From Chitinophagaceae bacterium (GTDB taxonomy: Bacteria > Bacteroidota > Bacteroidia > Chitinophagales > Chitinophagaceae), in the NCBI GenBank assembly GCA_028288585.1, contig JAQBNL010000024.1, positions 1 to 57,268 of the forward strand: a stretch of DNA of 57,268 nt, written 5' to 3'. Under the pieces are notes generated by a model, which saw only the letters and a program-made list of their open reading frames with translations, was not told the DNA's origin and made no database searches. The position numbers and the translations under genes were made by a program. Positions 1 through 8,609 of this stretch are shown here, in pieces. Within the stretch, counting starts at the first letter, position 1. Each line of letters begins with the position of its first letter.

Positions 1-1487
1 GCATTTTTAGCAAGAAAAAAGATAAATCTTCAGCCACAGGCTGGAATTATGATGATAAGAATTATGGAAATTTCCATGTATTAAAGGCCAAAGAACAAAA
101 GGCTGGCCCGGGGCTTATTTTTGTTCAGGGTGGCACTTTTACAATGGGTGCTAAAGAAGAAGATGTAATGGGCGACTGGAATAATATCCCACGCCGTGTT
201 ACAGTAAACTCATTTTATATTGATGAAACTGAAGTAGCTAACGTTCACTACCGCGAATATTTATATTGGCTCGGAAATACATTCGATAACGATACTATGG
301 TAATGAGCCGTGCTTTACCTGATACATTAGTTTGGAGAAGTGAATTGGCGTTTAACGAACCTTATGTTGAATATTATTTCAGGTATCCTGCTTATAATTA
401 TTATCCTGTAGTTGGTGTAACATGGGAACAGGCTCACGACTTTTGTATCTGGAGAACAGACCGTGTTAATGAAAAAATATTAATTGATAAAAACTATTTA
501 AATAAGAAAGCACCTCTATCAGCAATGAAACAGGGAGGTGGAGACCAAACCTTTAATACCGATACTTATTTAATGAACCCCGAGCTTATTCAAAATAAAA
601 CCGCACCTAAAAAAGGTGGTTTAAAAGATGTAAGCGGCAGAACAAGAAAAGTAATAACATTTGAAGATGGATTATTATTACCGGGTTATCGTTTACCCAC
701 CGAAGCTGAATGGGAATATGCAGCTTATGGTATAATTGACCAAAATCCCAATCCAAAAAAGAAAGAGAAAAAGCGTGGCGAAGAGTTGATAGCAAACCAG
801 CAGGTGTATTCATGGAGCCACAATGTAAATGGCATGCGTGATAACCGCCGTGGAAGCTGGCAGGGACAATTTTTAGCAAACTTTAAAAGAGGTAATGGTG
901 ATAATATGGGTATTGCAGGTGGCTTAAATGACCGTGCTGCTATACCGGGGCCAATTAAATCTTTTTATCCAAATGGATACGGCGCATATAACATGAGTGG
1001 TAACGTGAGTGAGTGGGTTGGCGATGTGTACAGGCCTCTTACCTCTACTGATGAAGATGATTTTAACCCTTATCGCGGTAATAAATTCCAGAAGTTTTAT
1101 AAGAATTCATCCGGTGAATACGAAAGAGATACATTAGGCCGTTTGAAAAAAGTTGATGTAACCGATTCAGAAAGTGTTAACCGCCGTAATTATCAAAAAG
1201 GAAATGTAATCAATTATTTAGATGGTGATTCTTCATCCGGTGTAAGTTATGGCTATGGTATCTCGTCTTTAATAAGTGATAAATCAAGAGTTGTAAAAGG
1301 CGGAAGTTGGAATGATATGCCTTATTGGTTATCTCCCGGCTCACGCAGATATCTTGAAGAAGACCAGGCAAGCAGCACAATCGGTTTCAGGTGCGCTATG
1401 ACGAGACTTGGAAGCCCTGAAGGAAATGGATTTAAAGAAGGAAATATCTTTGGAAAGCGTAAACAGAACAGCAGGAAGAAAAAATAA
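1..1487 (+). CDS. gldJ: Gliding motility lipoprotein GldJ, 5' truncated
   Basis: The reading frame is open from base 3, so the N-terminus with its lipoprotein signal lies outside the window. The visible 494 or so residues form an FGE-sulfatase/SUMF1-like domain: GYRLPTEAEWEYAA, GNVSEWV, GGSWND and a final GFRCAM are the usual signature blocks. The text before the first internal Met (SSATGWNYDDKNYG, then GPGLIFVQGGTF) and WNNIPRRVTVNSFYIDETEV match GldJ rather than GldK. In Flavobacterium GldJ is an outer-membrane lipoprotein needed for gliding and type IX secretion; murF follows gldJ there as it does here. The tail is lysine- and arginine-rich (GKRKQNSRKKK). Confidence 0.88.
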   Translation, partial: IFSKKKDKSSATGWNYDDKNYGNFHVLKAKEQKAGPGLIFVQGGTFTMGAKEEDVMGDWNNIPRRVTVNSFYIDETEVANVHYREYLYWLGNTFDNDTMVMSRALPDTLVWRSELAFNEPYVEYYFRYPAYNYYPVVGVTWEQAHDFCIWRTDRVNEKILIDKNYLNKKAPLSAMKQGGGDQTFNTDTYLMNPELIQNKTAPKKGGLKDVSGRTRKVITFEDGLLLPGYRLPTEAEWEYAAYGIIDQNPNPKKKEKKRGEELIANQQVYSWSHNVNGMRDNRRGSWQGQFLANFKRGNGDNMGIAGGLNDRAAIPGPIKSFYPNGYGAYNMSGNVSEWVGDVYRPLTSTDEDDFNPYRGNKFQKFYKNSSGEYERDTLGRLKKVDVTDSESVNRRNYQKGNVINYLDGDSSSGVSYGYGISSLISDKSRVVKGGSWNDMPYWLSPGSRRYLEEDQASSTIGFRCAMTRLGSPEGNGFKEGNIFGKRKQNSRKKK

Positions 1488-1510
1488 ATAATCAGGAAGA
1501 ATATATTCAA

Positions 1511-1539
1511 AGCCTCTCACGAAAGTCTGAGGCTTTTTT
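1511..1539 (+). terminator. Rho-independent terminator after gldJ
   Basis: Stem AGCCTC (1511-1516) pairs with GAGGCT (1529-1534), followed by a run of T. It lies 24 bases after the gldJ stop and separates it from murF. Confidence 0.7.
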
Positions 1540-1680
1540 ATTTGCCTTAACTCGCGGATAACCCGGCAAGCTATGATTTAGGTAGATTAAATAGATTATT
1601 AAAATTTGATACTGAACTCTAATTTATAATTTCTCTTTGTAAAATTTATTTTTTGAATTCTTTAGTTGAAATTTGTTTTC

Positions 1681-2964
1681 ATGGAGATAAAAGATCTTTA
1701 TAAGCTTTACCTGCAGTACCCTTCAATAAAAACGGATACCAGGCAAGTAGTGAAAGGCGATTTATTCTTTGCATTAAAAGGACCAACTTTTAATGGCAAT
1801 CATTTTGCAAAGCAGGCCATAGACGCAGGTGCAGCTTATGCGGTGATAGATGAAGAATTAAATTTTGCTGATGAAAAACTTATTAAAACAAATGATGTAC
1901 TGGTAACACTGCAGCAGTTGGCAAAATATCATCGTGAGCAATTTACTATCCCCTTTATTGCCATAACAGGCAGCAATGGAAAAACAACTACCAAGGAATT
2001 GGTGCATGAGGTTTTATCGTCTTCTTATAAAACGTATACAACAGAAGGCAACTTAAATAATCACATAGGTGTTCCTTTAACTATTCTCAAAATTAAGAGT
2101 GATGCAGAAATAGCTGTAATAGAAATGGGCGCTAATCATCAAAAAGAAATTGAAGGATATTGTTTATATGCCCTGCCCACACATGGCCTCATAACCAATT
2201 TAGGTAAAGCACACCTTGAAGGTTTTGGCGGGATAGAAGGCGTAAGAAAAGGGAAAGGAGAATTATTTAATTTTCTTAAAGCAAACAATGGAACTGCATT
2301 TGTAAACAACGACGATAATTATATTAAACAGATCAGCGCCGGTATAAAAAACATTATTACTTATGGAACTTCAGAAGGATCTGTTGCAGGAAAAACAATA
2401 AGCAGTTCTTCTTTTTTAGAAGTTGAGATAACTAAAGGCGCCAATATCAGGGCGATAAAAACACAATTAGTAGGGCAATATAATTTACCTAACGTGCTTG
2501 CAGCAGTAACGATTGGTAAACATTTTAATGTTCCCGATGAAAAAATAAAAATGGGGATTGAGAATTACACTCCATCCAACAGCCGCTCACAATTAATAAA
2601 GCAAGGTACCAATACAATAATCCTGGACGCTTACAATGCAAACCCGGCAAGCATGAAAGCCGCTATTGAGAATTTTGCATCAATGCAGGGACAAAATAAA
2701 ATATTACTGATCGGGAGTATGATGGAACTGGGAGAAGAAAGTGAAAAAGAGCATAACGATCTGATAAAACTTATAGATCGGTTTCAATGGAGTAATGTAA
2801 TATTGGTTGGTGATAACTTTAAAAATATAAAACATTCATACCTTCATTTTGATGATTCGGCAAAGGCGAAAACATGGTTGACTGATCAACATCTGCAGCA
2901 TTCACACCTGCTGATAAAAGGTTCCCGCAGCATGCAGATGGAAAAAGTATTGGAATTGGATTAA
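1681..2964 (+). CDS. murF: UDP-N-acetylmuramoyl-tripeptide--D-alanyl-D-alanine ligase MurF
   Basis: This cytoplasmic Mur ligase adds D-Ala-D-Ala to the UDP-MurNAc-tripeptide in peptidoglycan synthesis. The 427 residues show the ATP-binding loop ITGSNGKTTTKEL, the EMGANHQKEI block and DAYNANPASMKAAI in the C-terminal domain, all typical of MurF. A TTG at 1666 would add five residues, but I chose ATG 1681 because MEIKDLYKLY fits the family start. A weak promoter-like box (GAAATTTG, 1668-1675) sits 5 bases before it, a spacing seen at other genes here. The gene lies downstream of gldJ, as in Flavobacterium. Confidence 0.93.
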   Translation: MEIKDLYKLYLQYPSIKTDTRQVVKGDLFFALKGPTFNGNHFAKQAIDAGAAYAVIDEELNFADEKLIKTNDVLVTLQQLAKYHREQFTIPFIAITGSNGKTTTKELVHEVLSSSYKTYTTEGNLNNHIGVPLTILKIKSDAEIAVIEMGANHQKEIEGYCLYALPTHGLITNLGKAHLEGFGGIEGVRKGKGELFNFLKANNGTAFVNNDDNYIKQISAGIKNIITYGTSEGSVAGKTISSSSFLEVEITKGANIRAIKTQLVGQYNLPNVLAAVTIGKHFNVPDEKIKMGIENYTPSNSRSQLIKQGTNTIILDAYNANPASMKAAIENFASMQGQNKILLIGSMMELGEESEKEHNDLIKLIDRFQWSNVILVGDNFKNIKHSYLHFDDSAKAKTWLTDQHLQHSHLLIKGSRSMQMEKVLELD

Positions 2965-2989
2965 CTAATAACTTTAATAAAAACTAAAC

Positions 2990-4489
2990 ATGACCGGTAT
3001 CATCCCAAAAGCAATCAACATATTTATTTGTATGTTTTTTCTTATGACAAATACAATGGCGCAACGCTTAGGAATATTTGAAAACGAAAATGATGTAGGC
3101 GCTGTACTTCATCCCGGCTCTCTTGCATATGATCAGCAATCAGAAAAATATACTCTGTCAGGATCGGGAGCAAATATTTGGCTTGCTAATGATGAATTTC
3201 ATTATGCATGGAAAAAGATGAAAGGAAATTTTATTGTACAATGCCGGGCAAATTTTTCAGGCAAGGGAACTGATCCTCACCGCAAACTGGGATGGATGGT
3301 GCGATCTTCTTTACATACTGATGCGCCTTGTGTTAATGCAACTATTCATGGTGATGGACTTACTTCGCTTCAGTTCCGTAAAGAAGCAAATACAAATATG
3401 CAGGAATTGAAGTTTGATATAAAGGCCCCTGATATGATTCAATTGGAAAGAAGAGGAAAAATTTTTATCATGTCTGTTGCTCATTACGGTGAACCTTACG
3501 TGATAGAAAAAATTTCTGATGTTGATGTAGGCGATGAAGTGTATGTTGGACTTTTCATTTGTTCACATAATAAAGATGTGATTGAAACTGCAACGTTTAA
3601 TAATGTACGCATCATTGTTCCTGCAAAGGAAAATTTTGTTGCATACAAAGATTACATAGGAAGTACTATAGAAATTTTTGATCTTTCTTCGGGGAATCGT
3701 AAAAAAGTATACACTGCACCCGCATCATTACAAGCCCCTAACTGGACACCGGATGGCAAATCTTTACTCTATAACAGTAATGGCCTTATTTATAAACTTG
3801 ATCTCAGCAAAAAAATACCGCAACAATTAAATACAGGGAACGTTCGAAATAATAATAATGATCATGTAATTTCTTTTAACGGGAAAATGCTTGGGCTTAG
3901 CTCCGCCAGTCCCGATGGAAAATACAATTCAGTTGTGTATACAGTACCTGTAACGGGTGGTTCGCCAAAACAAATAACTCCTGGCGGCCCATCTTATTTA
4001 CATGGCTGGTCGCCGGATGGTAAATATCTTATTTATACCGGGCAGAGAAATAATGAATTTGACATTTATAAAATTCCTGCAACAGGAGGTGATGAAATTC
4101 GGCTTACCACATCTTCCGGGCTTGACGATGGCTCAGAGTTTAGCCCTGATGGTAAGTATATTTATTTTAACTCTGTACAAAGTGGCACCATGCAAATATG
4201 GAGAATGAAACCTGATGGAAGTGATAAAACCCAACTAACCTCTGATGAATATAATAATTGGTTTCCGCATGTGTCACCGGATGGTAAATGGATTGTCTTT
4301 TTAAGTTTTATGAAAGATGTAAAACCTGATGACCATCCCTTTTATAAACATGTTTATTTACGAATGATGCCGATAAGCGGAGGACAGGCTAAAGTGATTG
4401 TATACTTATATGGCGGGCAGGGATCTATCAATACGCCTTCGTGGTCACCCGACAGTAAACGGTTTGCTTTTGTAAGCAATTCAGAATAG
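2990..4489 (+). CDS. Secreted WD40-like (PD40/TolB-type) beta-propeller protein
   Basis: The 499-residue protein has an N-terminal hydrophobic signal segment ending in a likely cleavage at TMAQ, so it is probably exported. Residues about 25-210 look like a concanavalin-type lectin fold (DUF1349-like: GNFIVQCRANFSGKG, KLGWMVRSS). Residues about 220-499 carry at least five PD40 repeats with the core xPDGKYxxY or SPDGKWIVF, as in TolB propellers. It starts 25 bases after murF and may share its transcript. The substrate is unknown; such proteins may bind glycans or peptides or act as periplasmic scaffolds. Confidence 0.75.
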   Translation: MTGIIPKAINIFICMFFLMTNTMAQRLGIFENENDVGAVLHPGSLAYDQQSEKYTLSGSGANIWLANDEFHYAWKKMKGNFIVQCRANFSGKGTDPHRKLGWMVRSSLHTDAPCVNATIHGDGLTSLQFRKEANTNMQELKFDIKAPDMIQLERRGKIFIMSVAHYGEPYVIEKISDVDVGDEVYVGLFICSHNKDVIETATFNNVRIIVPAKENFVAYKDYIGSTIEIFDLSSGNRKKVYTAPASLQAPNWTPDGKSLLYNSNGLIYKLDLSKKIPQQLNTGNVRNNNNDHVISFNGKMLGLSSASPDGKYNSVVYTVPVTGGSPKQITPGGPSYLHGWSPDGKYLIYTGQRNNEFDIYKIPATGGDEIRLTTSSGLDDGSEFSPDGKYIYFNSVQSGTMQIWRMKPDGSDKTQLTSDEYNNWFPHVSPDGKWIVFLSFMKDVKPDDHPFYKHVYLRMMPISGGQAKVIVYLYGGQGSINTPSWSPDSKRFAFVSNSE

Positions 4490-4547
4490 ATTAATTAGTG
4501 ATATGGAAAAAGTTTCGGAAACAGGGCAAGGTCAAATTTTTACAACG

Positions 4548-4555
4548 TAGATTTG
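4548..4555 (+). promoter_or_regulatory. Bacteroidetes-type -7 box of the tRNA-Ser gene
   Basis: TAGATTTG matches the phylum's TAnnTTTG consensus and lies 11 bases before the mature 5' end of the tRNA. I do not see a clear -33 TTG element. Confidence 0.5.
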
Positions 4556-4566
4556 CAAACATTTTT

Positions 4567-4653
4567 GGAGACTTGTCCGAGTGGTTGAAGGAGCACGCCT
4601 GGAAAGTGTGTATACGGGAAACTGTATCGAGGGTTCGAATCCCTCAGTCTCCG
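4567..4653 (+). tRNA. tRNA-Ser (anticodon GGA)
   Basis: This is an 87-base class II tRNA. The acceptor arm GGAGACT (4567-4573) pairs with AGTCTCC (4646-4652), with discriminator G4653. The anticodon loop CTGGAAA gives anticodon GGA, reading UCC/UCU serine codons. A long variable arm (ACGGGAAACTGT region) and the T-loop GGTTCGAATCC are present. CCA is not encoded. Confidence 0.96.
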
Positions 4654-4679
4654 CATTAAAAAATATTGTGTAATAAAAA

Positions 4680-4698
4680 AGCCCCGTATTTCGGGGCT
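4680..4698 (+). terminator. Hairpin after tRNA-Ser
   Basis: Stem AGCCCCG/CGGGGCT with a 5-base loop. A runs precede it, but only a weak T-rich tail follows, so it may work better on the opposite strand. The following stretch to 5025 holds no gene that I can support, only the promoter-like box at 4974. Confidence 0.55.
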
Positions 4699-4973
4699 GA
4701 TTAATTTCTAGAGTTACGAAGCATAGATTGGCTTTTCAGGATAGATTCTTCTTTGGCTATTTGGATATTTCTGAAGCAAAGATCATTAAATAAGACATTT
4801 GGGGTTGTAGCACACCAAAGGAATTATATGTAGAGGATATTCTATATCTGATAGAAGTAATGCTGCTTTTTCAATCCTATAAGTTTAGCTGTATGGGATA
4901 GTATAAAATCAAAATCAGATACCCATCCCCATTAAAAAGATTCAGATCTCCGGTCTTTACATTCTAATACATC

Positions 4974-4988
4974 TGGCATAATTCCTGT
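4974..4988 (+). promoter_or_regulatory. Sigma-54-like box (TGGCAT-N5-CTGT)
   Basis: The sequence TGGCATAATTCCTGT lies 37 bases before the ATG of the small gene at 5026. It is nearly identical to the box on the minus strand at 28266-28280 and related to those at 12832, 31043, 32878 and 10287. It keeps the -24 GG of sigma-54 promoters, but its -12 part (CTGT) deviates from TTGC. Confidence 0.4.
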
Positions 4989-5025
4989 TGAACAACTCTT
5001 ATTAATCAACATTAAAATTTATTTT

Positions 5026-5208
5026 ATGCCAACAGGAAATAATAAAAACAAAAGAACAAGCTCAGGGAATACAAAAAATCCAGGCAGTAAAAATTCCAAA
5101 TCTGATGCAGGTTTGGCTAACAGTATGCCAGCGGTTCCCAAAGCCAGAGACAGGGCTAAGGAAATGGATTTTAAAAGAAGAGGTGATGCTGAAAGCAATG
5201 AGCTTTAA
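5026..5208 (+). CDS. Small basic hypothetical protein
   Basis: The 60-residue product is rich in Lys, Asn, Ser and Gly, with no membrane segment or signal peptide and probably little fixed structure. The ATG follows an A/T-rich leader and sits 37 bases downstream of a TGGCAT-type box, and a hairpin terminator follows. This layout of own promoter, short ORF and own terminator supports a real gene. Similar short charged proteins in Bacteroidetes are often stress-induced; that role here is an inference. I do not recognise the family. Confidence 0.6.
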   Translation: MPTGNNKNKRTSSGNTKNPGSKNSKSDAGLANSMPAVPKARDRAKEMDFKRRGDAESNEL

Positions 5209-5230
5209 ATTGTCTCTTTTAAATTTTATA

Positions 5231-5250
5231 AGCACCGCTTCCGTGGTGCT
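5231..5250 (+). terminator. Terminator after the 60-residue ORF
   Basis: AGCACC (5231-5236) pairs with GGTGCT (5245-5250), followed by TTTGTTTT. Confidence 0.65.
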
Positions 5251-5283
5251 TTTGTTTTAACTGCACCTTATCTAACTAAATTT

Positions 5284-5291
5284 TATTTTTG
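5284..5291 (+). promoter_or_regulatory. TAnnTTTG -7 box directly before the DUF763 gene
   Basis: TATTTTTG ends 4 bases before ATG 5296. A start site at the usual distance would fall at or next to the start codon, giving a leaderless mRNA. Confidence 0.5.
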
Positions 5292-5295
5292 CTGA

Positions 5296-6510
5296 ATGAA
5301 ACGCTCCGGCTCTGCTGACCTTCCTTTACATGGCGGCCATGTTCCCAAATGGCTTAGCGAACGTATGGCAAAACTTGGTCTTGCTATTACAGAATCCATC
5401 ATTACAGAATATGGCAAAGCAGAAATTTTAAGAAGACTTAGTGATCCTTTCTGGTTTCAAAGCATGGGTGCAGTTATGGGCATGGACTGGCATTCATCGG
5501 GTATAACAACTTCGGTAATGGGCGCTTTGAAAAGAGCTATCAATCCAAAAGCAAAAGAACTCGGCATATACATTTGCGGCGGTAAAGGAAAATATTCAAG
5601 GCAAACGCCTGCAGAGTTGATAGCATTTGGAGAACGTACAGGAATTGATGCAGATAATTTAGTTAGAGCAAGTAAGTTGAGTGCTAAAGTTGATAATACG
5701 GCCATACAGGATGGCTTTCAATTATACCTGCATAGTTTTATTGTTAGTGATACCGGCGACTGGACAGTTGTACAACAGGGAATGAGAGAAAATTCTTCTA
5801 CCGCAAGAAGATATCACTGGCATTCCGATTCATTAAAATCTTTTGTAGAAGAACCACACACAGGCATCATCGGTATTAACCAGGGAAATATTTTAAACAT
5901 GGTTGCCAAAGAAGCATTGCCTGCACAGCAAGGCATTATGAATATTTCAAAAGAAGACCCATTAAAAATTATTTCAGAAGTGCAGCATCTTATATTGCCG
6001 GATCATCATAATGTAACAGGAAAAGATATTGATATAAAAAGACTGGGCACTTTATTGTGGCTGGCGCATGATACACAGCCAAAAGATTTTGAAGAACTGT
6101 TACTGCTACAGGGACTTGGTCCACGAACATTGCAATCGCTTGCATTGGTAAGCGAAGTAATTCATGGAACTCCCAGCCGGTTTAAAGATCCTGCAAGATT
6201 TTCATTTGCTCATGGCGGTAAAGATGGTCACCCGTTTCCGGTACCTACAAGAGTATATGATGAAACAATTAATACTTTACAAACTGCAGTTGAAAGATCA
6301 AAGCTTGGCAATGCTGATAAGCAACAGGCAATAAAAGCCCTCACAAAAATTGCACAGCGTGCAGAAAAAGATTTTATTCCACAGGATAATGTTGAACAAC
6401 TGATAGAAAAAGAAAGAAGTGAATCGTGGAAGTATGGCGGCAAAACTGTTTTTGGAGATGCAAAGCCTCCGCAAAAAATTCAAAAAAATTCTCAGCTAAA
6501 CCTATTTTGA
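5296..6510 (+). CDS. DUF763 family protein with helix-hairpin-helix-like motif and C-terminal clamp-type motif
   Basis: The 404-residue protein matches DUF763: MKRSGSADLPLHGGHVPKWL at the start, then FWFQSMGAVMGMDWHSSGITT and a central block with GINQGNILNM. The family is common in archaea and scattered in bacteria, with no established function. Two things point to DNA. Around residues 271-285, LLLQGLGPRTLQSLAL resembles a helix-hairpin-helix. The last residues, QLNLF, match the bacterial beta-clamp binding consensus QLxLF. A role in repair or replication is my inference. The gene has its own TAnnTTTG box and converges on the next gene. Confidence 0.8.
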   Translation: MKRSGSADLPLHGGHVPKWLSERMAKLGLAITESIITEYGKAEILRRLSDPFWFQSMGAVMGMDWHSSGITTSVMGALKRAINPKAKELGIYICGGKGKYSRQTPAELIAFGERTGIDADNLVRASKLSAKVDNTAIQDGFQLYLHSFIVSDTGDWTVVQQGMRENSSTARRYHWHSDSLKSFVEEPHTGIIGINQGNILNMVAKEALPAQQGIMNISKEDPLKIISEVQHLILPDHHNVTGKDIDIKRLGTLLWLAHDTQPKDFEELLLLQGLGPRTLQSLALVSEVIHGTPSRFKDPARFSFAHGGKDGHPFPVPTRVYDETINTLQTAVERSKLGNADKQQAIKALTKIAQRAEKDFIPQDNVEQLIEKERSESWKYGGKTVFGDAKPPQKIQKNSQLNLF

Positions 6511-6513
6511 GTT

Positions 6514-7461
6514 TTAATATTCACTTGCTTTATTCAATAGATCAATTGCATCTTTATCTAACGTAATATCTACTGCGCTGATAAGATCATTCAATTGCTC
6601 TGTATGGGTTGCACTTGCAATGGGCGCTGCAATGGTTGGCTGAACCAATAACCATGCAATTGAAACGGTTGCAGGCTTTGTATTGTATCGCAGCGAAACT
6701 TCATCAAGTGCCTGTAAAATTTTAAAGCCGCGTTCATTCATATATTTTTTTATTCCACCGCCCCTTGCACTTTTTGAGAGATCATTTTCTGAACGGTATT
6801 TACCTGTAAGAAAGCCACTCGCCAATGAGTAATAATTTATCACACTGATATTTTTTTCCAAACAATACTCGCGGAATTCTTTTTCAAAAATTTCACGATC
6901 ATACAAATTGTATAAAGGCTGAAGTGTTTCATAACGGGGCAAGCCTTTGCTTTCACTATATTCAACAGAGCCTTTTAATCTTTCAATGGATAAATTGGAA
7001 GCGCCAATAGCTTTTACTTTTCCCTGCTTCACTAATTCAGCATATGCATCAATCGTTTCTTCAACAGGTGTTGAAAGATCATCAAAATGGGATTGATATA
7101 GATCAATATGATCGGTTTGTAAACGCTTTAAAGAATCTTCAACAGCTGTAAGGATGTAATTCTTTTTAAGATTCTTTCCCTGGCCCATATCGCTGCCAAC
7201 TTTAGTGGCAATAATTACTTTATCACGATTGCCTCTTTGTTTAATCCACTTACCAATTATCGTTTCAGATTCGCCGCCATGATTGCCTTCTTTCCATCTT
7301 GAATAACTATCTGCTGTATCAATTAAATTAAAGCCTGCGGCAATAAATGCATCAAGCAATTTAAAAGATGTTTGTTCATCTATCGTCCAGCCAAAAACGT
7401 TACCGCCAAAGGCAAGCGGCGCTACTTCTATTGTTGAGTTTCCTAATTTTCTTTTTTCCAT
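6514..7461 (-). CDS. Aldo/keto reductase
   Basis: The 315-residue protein is an NADPH-dependent aldo/keto reductase. It has the N-terminal LGNSTIEVAPLAFGGNVFGW, the GFNLIDTADSYS strand with the catalytic Asp and Tyr, the HFDD region following IDLYQ (the catalytic-His strand), and GASNLSIERL. The length is normal for the YajO/Tas-like group. It converges on the DUF763 gene with only 3 bases between stops and no visible terminator. The substrate cannot be told from sequence. Confidence 0.88.
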   Translation of the reverse strand: MEKRKLGNSTIEVAPLAFGGNVFGWTIDEQTSFKLLDAFIAAGFNLIDTADSYSRWKEGNHGGESETIIGKWIKQRGNRDKVIIATKVGSDMGQGKNLKKNYILTAVEDSLKRLQTDHIDLYQSHFDDLSTPVEETIDAYAELVKQGKVKAIGASNLSIERLKGSVEYSESKGLPRYETLQPLYNLYDREIFEKEFREYCLEKNISVINYYSLASGFLTGKYRSENDLSKSARGGGIKKYMNERGFKILQALDEVSLRYNTKPATVSIAWLLVQPTIAAPIASATHTEQLNDLISAVDITLDKDAIDLLNKASEY

Positions 7462-7527
7462 CTTATAAAATTATGAGATAATAAATTGAATAATTGGCTG
7501 CAAGTTTGTAACCACAATAGAAAAATT

Positions 7528-8595
7528 ATGCCATTACTTTTTGTACCAATTAAGATCAGGGGCATTGAACTAAAGAACAGGATCGTTGTTTCTCCCATGT
7601 GTCAGTATTCCAGTGTTGATGGTTTTGCGCACGACTGGCATCTTGTTCATTTAGGAAGCCGGGCTGCAGGTGGTGCAGCACTTGTATTTACCGAAGCAAC
7701 AGCCGTTTCACCTGCAGGAAGAATAACGCCATCTGATTTAGGAATCTGGAAAGATGAACACATTGATTTCCTAAAACGCATTACCACATTTATTGAAGCA
7801 CATGGAGCGGTACCTGCAATACAACTGGCACATGCCGGGCGTAAAGCAAGCCATCACGTTCCATGGAAAGGCAGTGCACCACTATCTGCTGATGAAGGAG
7901 CATGGGAAACACTGGCGCCCAGTGCTATTCCTTATAAAGAAAGTGATCCCCTTCCAAAAGAAATGAGTAAAGAGGATATTGTAAAAGTGATAAATGATTT
8001 TAGCGATGCTGCAAAAAGATCGGTTAAAGCAGGCTTTAAAATAATTGAGATACATGCGGCACATGGTTACCTTATCAATGAATTTATGTCTCCATTAAGC
8101 AATACAAGAACGGATGAATATGGCGGTTCGTTTGACAACAGGATAAGATTACTGCTTGAAATTGTAGAGGCAACCAGGAAAGTATGGACAGGGGAATACC
8201 CTTTATTTGTACGCATTTCAGCAACCGATTGGGTAGAAGGCGGATGGACTGATAATGATTCTGTAAACCTTGCTGCGATATTAAAAGATAAAGGAGTTGA
8301 TGTTATTGATTGTTCCACAGGCGGAAATATTTCTTCACAAAAAATAACTGCCAGTCCTTTATACCAGGTGCCATTTGCAGAAAAAATAAAAAAGGAAACA
8401 GGGATAATGACAGGAGCCGTTGGTATGATAACCACTGCACAGCAGGCAGAAGAAATTCTTTCAAAAAAGCAGGCTGATCTTATTTTACTGGCACGGCAAT
8501 TTTTGCGTGACCCTTATTTTCCATTGCATGCTGCCAGGGAATTGAATGTAGATGTACCATGGCCTGAACAATATGACAGGGCTAAAAAATATTAG
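7528..8595 (+). CDS. NADH:flavin oxidoreductase of the old yellow enzyme family (YqjM/NamA-like)
   Basis: This 355-residue FMN-dependent TIM-barrel enzyme reduces activated C=C bonds such as those of enones, using NAD(P)H. It has SPMCQYS with the regulatory Cys of the YqjM subgroup, QLAHAGRKA, HAAHGYLINEFMSPLSN with the substrate-binding histidines, and a late GAVGMI...ILLARQFLRDP block for phosphate binding. A TTG at 7486 would extend the protein by 14 residues, but ATG 7528 gives the family's usual start, MPLLFVPIKIRGIELKNR. It is divergent from the aldo/keto reductase and convergent with the alcohol dehydrogenase, so the three may form a detoxification group. Confidence 0.9.
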   Translation: MPLLFVPIKIRGIELKNRIVVSPMCQYSSVDGFAHDWHLVHLGSRAAGGAALVFTEATAVSPAGRITPSDLGIWKDEHIDFLKRITTFIEAHGAVPAIQLAHAGRKASHHVPWKGSAPLSADEGAWETLAPSAIPYKESDPLPKEMSKEDIVKVINDFSDAAKRSVKAGFKIIEIHAAHGYLINEFMSPLSNTRTDEYGGSFDNRIRLLLEIVEATRKVWTGEYPLFVRISATDWVEGGWTDNDSVNLAAILKDKGVDVIDCSTGGNISSQKITASPLYQVPFAEKIKKETGIMTGAVGMITTAQQAEEILSKKQADLILLARQFLRDPYFPLHAARELNVDVPWPEQYDRAKKY

Positions 8596-8609
8596 TGCTC
8601 ACTCACCAC

